In this document: positions 4,881-7,383 of the stretch, in pieces
Layout of the letters: each line of letters opens with the position of its first letter
How positions within the stretch are numbered: the first letter of the stretch is position 1
DNA from: Atopobiaceae bacterium UBA7016
GTDB taxonomy: Bacteria; Actinomycetota; Coriobacteriia; Coriobacteriales; Atopobiaceae
Direction: 5' to 3'
DNA: 7,383 bases
NCBI GenBank assembly: GCA_002449555.1
Contig: DJXA01000021.1
Span: 1 to 7,383, forward strand
Translations under genes and position numbers: made by a program
The notes under the pieces: generated by a model
The model's input: only the letters and a program-made list of their open reading frames with translations
The model's database searches: none
Told to the model about the DNA's origin: nothing

Positions 4881-5297
4881 GCAAACTCGTCAATCAACCA
4901 GGTCATTCAGACAATTCTCGATGCCCGCACCGCCGAGCGCGAAGCAGACGCTGCGGCAGGCTCCGAGCTGACGCAGACGCAGGTCTACATCGGGCTTAAC
5001 GACGCGGACACCAAGAAGCAGGAGCACGGCACCGAGCGCTATGTGTCGGTGCTCAAGTGGGTCTGCCAACAGTATGGCGTGCCGTTCTCGTTTGACGTCA
5101 TCAACGGCGGCTATGTCCACGACAACGGCGAGTACACGGAGGAGCGCTCCATCGTGCTCACGTTTATCGACGTAGATCAGCAGACAGCTGACGAGATTGC
5201 GCAGGACCTTTGCACATTCTTCCACCAGGAGTCCGTGCTCGTCACCACCGACCGCATCCGCGTGCGCTCGGTTCGTGCGGCACTAAGTAAGGAGTAA
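4878..5297 (+). CDS. Conserved-looking hypothetical protein, 139 aa
   Basis: I do not firmly recognise this protein. It is cytoplasmic by appearance, with no signal peptide or membrane segment, acidic, and has 139 residues. After a helical N-terminus (about 1-30) it has an alternating alpha/beta pattern: TQVYIGLND, then YVSVLKWVCQQYG, then FSFDVINGGYVHDNGEYTEE, then SIVLTFIDVDQQTADEIAQD, then LCTFFHQESVLVTTDRIRVR. The order of a strand, a Gly-rich turn with an Asp/Gly/Glu cluster, and a strand near FxQESVLV recalls DUF3574-like ferredoxin-fold proteins, a weak comparison from memory. ATG 4878 is preceded by TTTGGAG with 5-6 nt spacing; an upstream in-frame TTG (4839) lacks a ribosome site. 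A consensus TATAAT lies 150 nt upstream. It ends just before a frameshifted gene scrap with its own strong ribosome site. Coding is well supported; the function is unknown. Confidence 0.8.
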   Translation: MANSSINQVIQTILDARTAEREADAAAGSELTQTQVYIGLNDADTKKQEHGTERYVSVLKWVCQQYGVPFSFDVINGGYVHDNGEYTEERSIVLTFIDVDQQTADEIAQDLCTFFHQESVLVTTDRIRVRSVRAALSKE

Positions 5298-5299
5298 CC

Positions 5300-5442
5300 A
5301 TGTTGAGCAGGTCTCGGGCGGCGACTGGGACGCAGAGACCAAGCCGTCGCAGCTCTCCATCCTGTGCAACAAAGAGGGCTACCCCCAACGTCTCACGGAG
5401 CGCCATACGAAAACAGGCCCCGGAGGGCCTGCGAAGATTTGG
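5300..5442 (+). pseudogene. Frameshifted gene start cut off before tRNA-Glu
   Basis: AAGGAG (5288-5293) sits 6 nt before ATG 5300, an excellent ribosome site. The ATG frame gives an Arg/Ser-rich shadow (MLSRSRAAT...) that runs through the tRNA. The frame beginning at 5302 instead reads like protein: VEQVSGGDWDAETKPSQLSI, then LCNKEGYPQRLTERHTK. That frame has no start codon and would need a shift of one base near 5302-5311. It runs into the tRNA terminator and stops at 5443. I read it as the start of a decayed gene; the family is not recognised. Confidence 0.4.
5409..5431 (-). terminator. Intrinsic terminator of tRNA-Glu
   Basis: On the minus strand CAGGCCC, loop TCCG, GGGCCTG is followed directly by TTTT (5413-5410). 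The 7-bp perfect stem with a tetraloop lies 9 nt beyond the tRNA CCA. Confidence 0.9.
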
Positions 5443-5516
5443 TAGCCCGTGCCGGATTCGAACCGGCGATCTCCGCCTTGAGAGGGCGATGTCCTAAACC
5501 GCTAGACGAACGGGCC
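5440..5516 (-). tRNA. tRNA-Glu (anticodon CTC)
   Basis: A 77-nt cloverleaf on the minus strand. The acceptor stem GGCCCGT pairs with ACGGGCT (one G-U at the end), discriminator A, and an encoded CCA. The D arm GTCTAGCGGTTTAGGAC is of the Glu type. The anticodon arm TCGCC-CTCTCAA-GGCGG places C34 T35 C36, reading GAG. The T arm is GCCGG-TTCGAAT-CCGGC. An intrinsic terminator follows, and a plausible promoter lies 29-57 nt upstream, so it is a single-gene unit divergent from the HAD gene. Confidence 0.97.
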
Positions 5517-5544
5517 ATATGTGATGCGCTTCAGCGCAAGTGAT

Positions 5545-5573
5545 ACTTTACGGCATACGAGCGTTTCGCGCAA
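5545..5573 (-). promoter_or_regulatory. Putative promoter of tRNA-Glu
   Basis: On the minus strand TTGCGC (5573-5568) and TAAAGT (5550-5545) are separated by exactly 17 nt. The start would be near 5538, leaving a leader of about 20 nt that contains the small palindrome GCGCTTCAGCGC (5526-5537). Confidence 0.4.
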
Positions 5574-5589
5574 GGGTCCATTTTCAACT

Positions 5590-5610
5590 GATTCTGAGAG
5601 AATCTCTCAG
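5590..5610. promoter_or_regulatory. Two overlapping perfect palindromes upstream of the HAD gene
   Basis: GATTCT-GAG-AGAATC (5590-5604) and CTGAGAGA-A-TCTCTCAG (5594-5610) overlap and share bases, so only one can fold at a time. They lie 59-79 nt before the HAD start, upstream of a possible -10 (TATGCT, 5628-5633). An operator for a dimeric regulator is the simplest reading. Confidence 0.4.
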
Positions 5611-5668
5611 CGGCGCCCCTTCGCGCTTATGCTTTTGCCCCAGAACCAGTTTCGACGAAAGGCACCCC

Positions 5669-6445
5669 ATGGCACGCGCGGTCTTCTTCGACATGGACGG
5701 CACGCTCCTCTCGCACCGCACCAACGCGGTGCCCGAAAGTGCCCGCCGCGCGCTGGACGAGCTTCGCGCCCACGGCATCACCGTGGGCCTCGCCACCGGC
5801 CGCAGCTACGCCGAGCTTCTCGACCTGCCGCTCGAAGGACTCAGTTTTGACGTGCTCCTCACCCTGAACGGCCAGCTCGTCGTGGACGGGCTGAACAACT
5901 ACCTCGCCGGCAACCCGCTCACGGGCGCGGGCCTCCAGGCAGTGCTCGACCTCTTCGAGGCACGCGAGGTGCCCACGATGCTCGTCCAGCACGAGCGCCA
6001 GTACGTCAACTTCATCAACGACGACGTGGTCAGCGCCCAGGAGGCTGTGCACACGCCACTGCCCATCGTAGGCACCTACACCGGTGGCGAGGTGTACCAG
6101 GCCATGCTCTTCGCCGACGTCGAGCGCCTGGACGCGCTAGCCGCACAGCTGACCGACTGCGACGTCACCCGCTGGGACGACTCCGCCGTCGACGTCAACG
6201 CCCGCTCCGACGGCGGCAAGGCCGACGGCATCGCCCGCTGGTGCGCTGCCGAAGGCGTGGACATCGTCGACGTCGTCGCCTTCGGAGACGCCGAGAACGA
6301 CATCACCATGCTCCGCGTCGCGGGCACCGGCGTTGCCCTGGGCAACGCGACGCCCGAGGCCAAGGCTGCCGCCGATTACGTAACCGACGACATCGACGCC
6401 GACGGCGTGTACAACGCGCTCGTATACTTGGGAATCATCGCGTAA
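5669..6445 (+). CDS. Cof-type HAD-superfamily phosphatase (HAD-IIB)
   Basis: A cytoplasmic Mg2+-dependent hydrolase of small phosphorylated metabolites, often sugar phosphates, in the Cof/YidA group. The 258 residues fit the family's 255-290. All four HAD motifs are present: FFDMDGTLL with nucleophile D8 and acid/base D10; LATGRSY with T43; K184 in SDGGKADGI; and FGDAENDITML with D207 and D211. The C2-type cap falls between about residues 80 and 180. ATG 5669 is preceded by GAAAGG with 6 nt spacing, and homology begins at residue 4. It is followed by ppk2 after 33 nt with no terminator, so the two are likely co-transcribed. Substrate specificity cannot be read from sequence; pairing with a polyphosphate kinase suggests a role in phosphate or nucleotide balance, as inference only. 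Confidence 0.94.
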   Translation: MARAVFFDMDGTLLSHRTNAVPESARRALDELRAHGITVGLATGRSYAELLDLPLEGLSFDVLLTLNGQLVVDGLNNYLAGNPLTGAGLQAVLDLFEAREVPTMLVQHERQYVNFINDDVVSAQEAVHTPLPIVGTYTGGEVYQAMLFADVERLDALAAQLTDCDVTRWDDSAVDVNARSDGGKADGIARWCAAEGVDIVDVVAFGDAENDITMLRVAGTGVALGNATPEAKAAADYVTDDIDADGVYNALVYLGIIA

Positions 6446-6478
6446 CCACGCGCGCGGCAAACCAGGTAAGGAGCACCC

Positions 6479-7348
6479 ATGAAGCTCGACGACTTCAGCT
6501 TTGACGGCAAGGGCACCTTCTCCTTCGACGACTTCCCCACCAACGCGAAGGTTCCCAAGACGCAGCGCGAGCACTACGAGGGCCTAATGCAGCAGAACAT
6601 CGACCGCATGGCCGACCTGCAGGACCGCCTGTACGCCGAAGCGCGCGAGGGCGTGGTGGTCATGTTCCAGGCCATGGACGCCGCCGGCAAGGACTCCACC
6701 ATCAAGCACGTCATGCGCGGGCTCAACCCGCAGGGCGTCAACGTCTACAGCTTCAAGCAGCCCACCCACGAGGAGCTGGCGCACGACTTCCTCTGGCGCG
6801 CCGTCACGCACCTCCCCCGCCGCGGCTACATCGGGCTCTTCAACCGCTCGTACTACGAGGACGTGCTGGTGGTGCGCGTGCACCAGATGCAGCACACCTA
6901 CGCCATGCCCAAGCGCAGCATCGACATGAGCGAGGACAAGTTCTTCAGCCACCGGTATCGCCAGATCCGCGACTTCGAGCGCTACCTGTGGGAGAACGGC
7001 TACCGCCTGGTGAAGATCATGCTCAACGTGAGCGAGGACGAGCAGCGCAAGCGCTTCCTCGAGCGCATCGACAACCCCGCCAAGAACTGGAAGTTCTCCA
7101 GCTCTGACCTGGCCGAGCGTGCGCTGTGGCCGCAGTACCGCGAGGCGTTTACGGCTACTTTCAACGCCACGGCCACGCCCGAGGCACCGTGGTATGTCAT
7201 CCCCGCCGACCAGAAGTGGGTTTCGCGCTACCTGGTGAGCGAGATCATGGTGCGCGTGCTTGAGGCCTGCGACCCGCAGTATCCCACGCTGGCCGAAGAC
7301 AAGCTCGACAAGCTGGCCGAATACCACCGCCAGCTGACGGCCGAGTAG
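6479..7348 (+). CDS. ppk2: Polyphosphate kinase 2, class III-like (polyP:nucleotide phosphotransferase)
   Basis: A cytoplasmic enzyme that moves phosphate from polyphosphate to a nucleotide. The 289 residues match the one-domain PPK2 form. Walker A is QAMDAAGKDST (64-74). The Walker B/substrate region is GYIGLFNRSYYEDVLVVRVH (116-135), where FNRSYYEDVL resembles the class III form (as in the Meiothermus enzyme, which phosphorylates both AMP and ADP) rather than the FDRSWYNR form of class I. The lid module FLERIDNPAKNWKFSSSDL and WPQYREAF (about 191-225) supplies basic residues for the polyphosphate. AAGGAG lies 6 nt before the ATG. It follows the HAD phosphatase by 33 nt in the same direction. 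No obvious terminator is seen before the window ends 35 nt later. The family is certain; the class is judged from motifs only. Confidence 0.95.
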   Translation: MKLDDFSFDGKGTFSFDDFPTNAKVPKTQREHYEGLMQQNIDRMADLQDRLYAEAREGVVVMFQAMDAAGKDSTIKHVMRGLNPQGVNVYSFKQPTHEELAHDFLWRAVTHLPRRGYIGLFNRSYYEDVLVVRVHQMQHTYAMPKRSIDMSEDKFFSHRYRQIRDFERYLWENGYRLVKIMLNVSEDEQRKRFLERIDNPAKNWKFSSSDLAERALWPQYREAFTATFNATATPEAPWYVIPADQKWVSRYLVSEIMVRVLEACDPQYPTLAEDKLDKLAEYHRQLTAE

Positions 7349-7368
7349 CCGGAACCAGCATCAACCAT

Positions 7369-7383
7369 TGAAGCAGCGAGCCA
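7369..7383 (+). repeat. Possible left arm of a second palindrome, cut by the window edge
   Basis: TGAAGCAGCGAGCCA matches TGAAGCAACGTGCCA of the large palindrome (3025-3039) at 13 of 15 positions and likewise follows a gene's end closely (20 nt after the ppk2 stop). If the second arm follows beyond the window, this is another member of that repeat or terminator family. Confidence 0.4.

Noticed and set aside
4492..4893. N-terminal extension of flavodoxin upstream through the tandem repeat.
   Set aside because: Homology begins at the ATG at 4491, which has its own ribosome site; the extension has repeat-derived, non-conserved sequence.
5300..5497. 65-codon plus-strand gene through the tRNA.
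   Set aside because: It reads antisense through tRNA-Glu and its terminator; only the ribosome site and the first codons look genuine.

Overview
The window is GC-rich with strongly G/C-biased third codon positions, and carries Actinomycetota-like housekeeping and accessory genes. A cobalt-precorrin methyltransferase, an iron-type alcohol dehydrogenase, a flavodoxin, a class III-like PPK2 and a CCA-encoding tRNA-Glu together suggest an anaerobic, high-GC actinobacterium, perhaps of the Coriobacteriia. That placement is inference; the window holds no rRNA or marker gene that fixes it.

Layout. Positions 1-374 (minus) hold the 5' part of an unrecognised basic protein that runs off the left edge. 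Just upstream of it lies a 34-codon nitroreductase N-terminus that ends early (381-485, minus). A 245-nt divergent spacer (486-730) carries two related hairpin-forming dyads. Then comes a plus-strand run: cobI/cbiL (731-1429), an iron-containing alcohol dehydrogenase (1471-2610) and a small cupin (2653-3000). A 124-nt convergent spacer contains an almost perfect 85-nt palindrome and a third dyad. Next is a minus-strand pair, flavodoxin (3982-4491) and a membrane-anchored SGNH hydrolase (3125-3985), joined by a 4-nt GTGA overlap. The 386-nt divergent region 4492-4877 has 51-bp tandem repeats that include a fourth dyad, an operator-like dyad, a good TATAAT box and a coding-like remnant resembling a peptide leader. 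A conserved-looking small protein follows (4878-5297), then a frameshifted gene scrap, a minus-strand tRNA-Glu(CTC) with its own terminator, and a plus-strand pair of a Cof-type HAD phosphatase (5669-6445) and PPK2 (6479-7348).

How the genes fit together. cobI belongs to corrin-ring synthesis, but no other cobalamin gene is visible beside it. The alcohol dehydrogenase and cupin are closely spaced and probably co-transcribed. Flavodoxin and SGNH hydrolase look translationally coupled. HAD phosphatase and PPK2, 33 nt apart, form a phosphate/nucleotide-related pair.

The most unusual feature is a dispersed non-coding element found at four intergenic places: GAC, 18 nt, GTC. Its internal sequence is partly conserved (CAAAA, then a GGG/CCC-rich block, then AAY), while the flanking stem arms change sequence but keep complementarity. 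That is the pattern of a stem with a conserved loop or of a mobile hairpin repeat.
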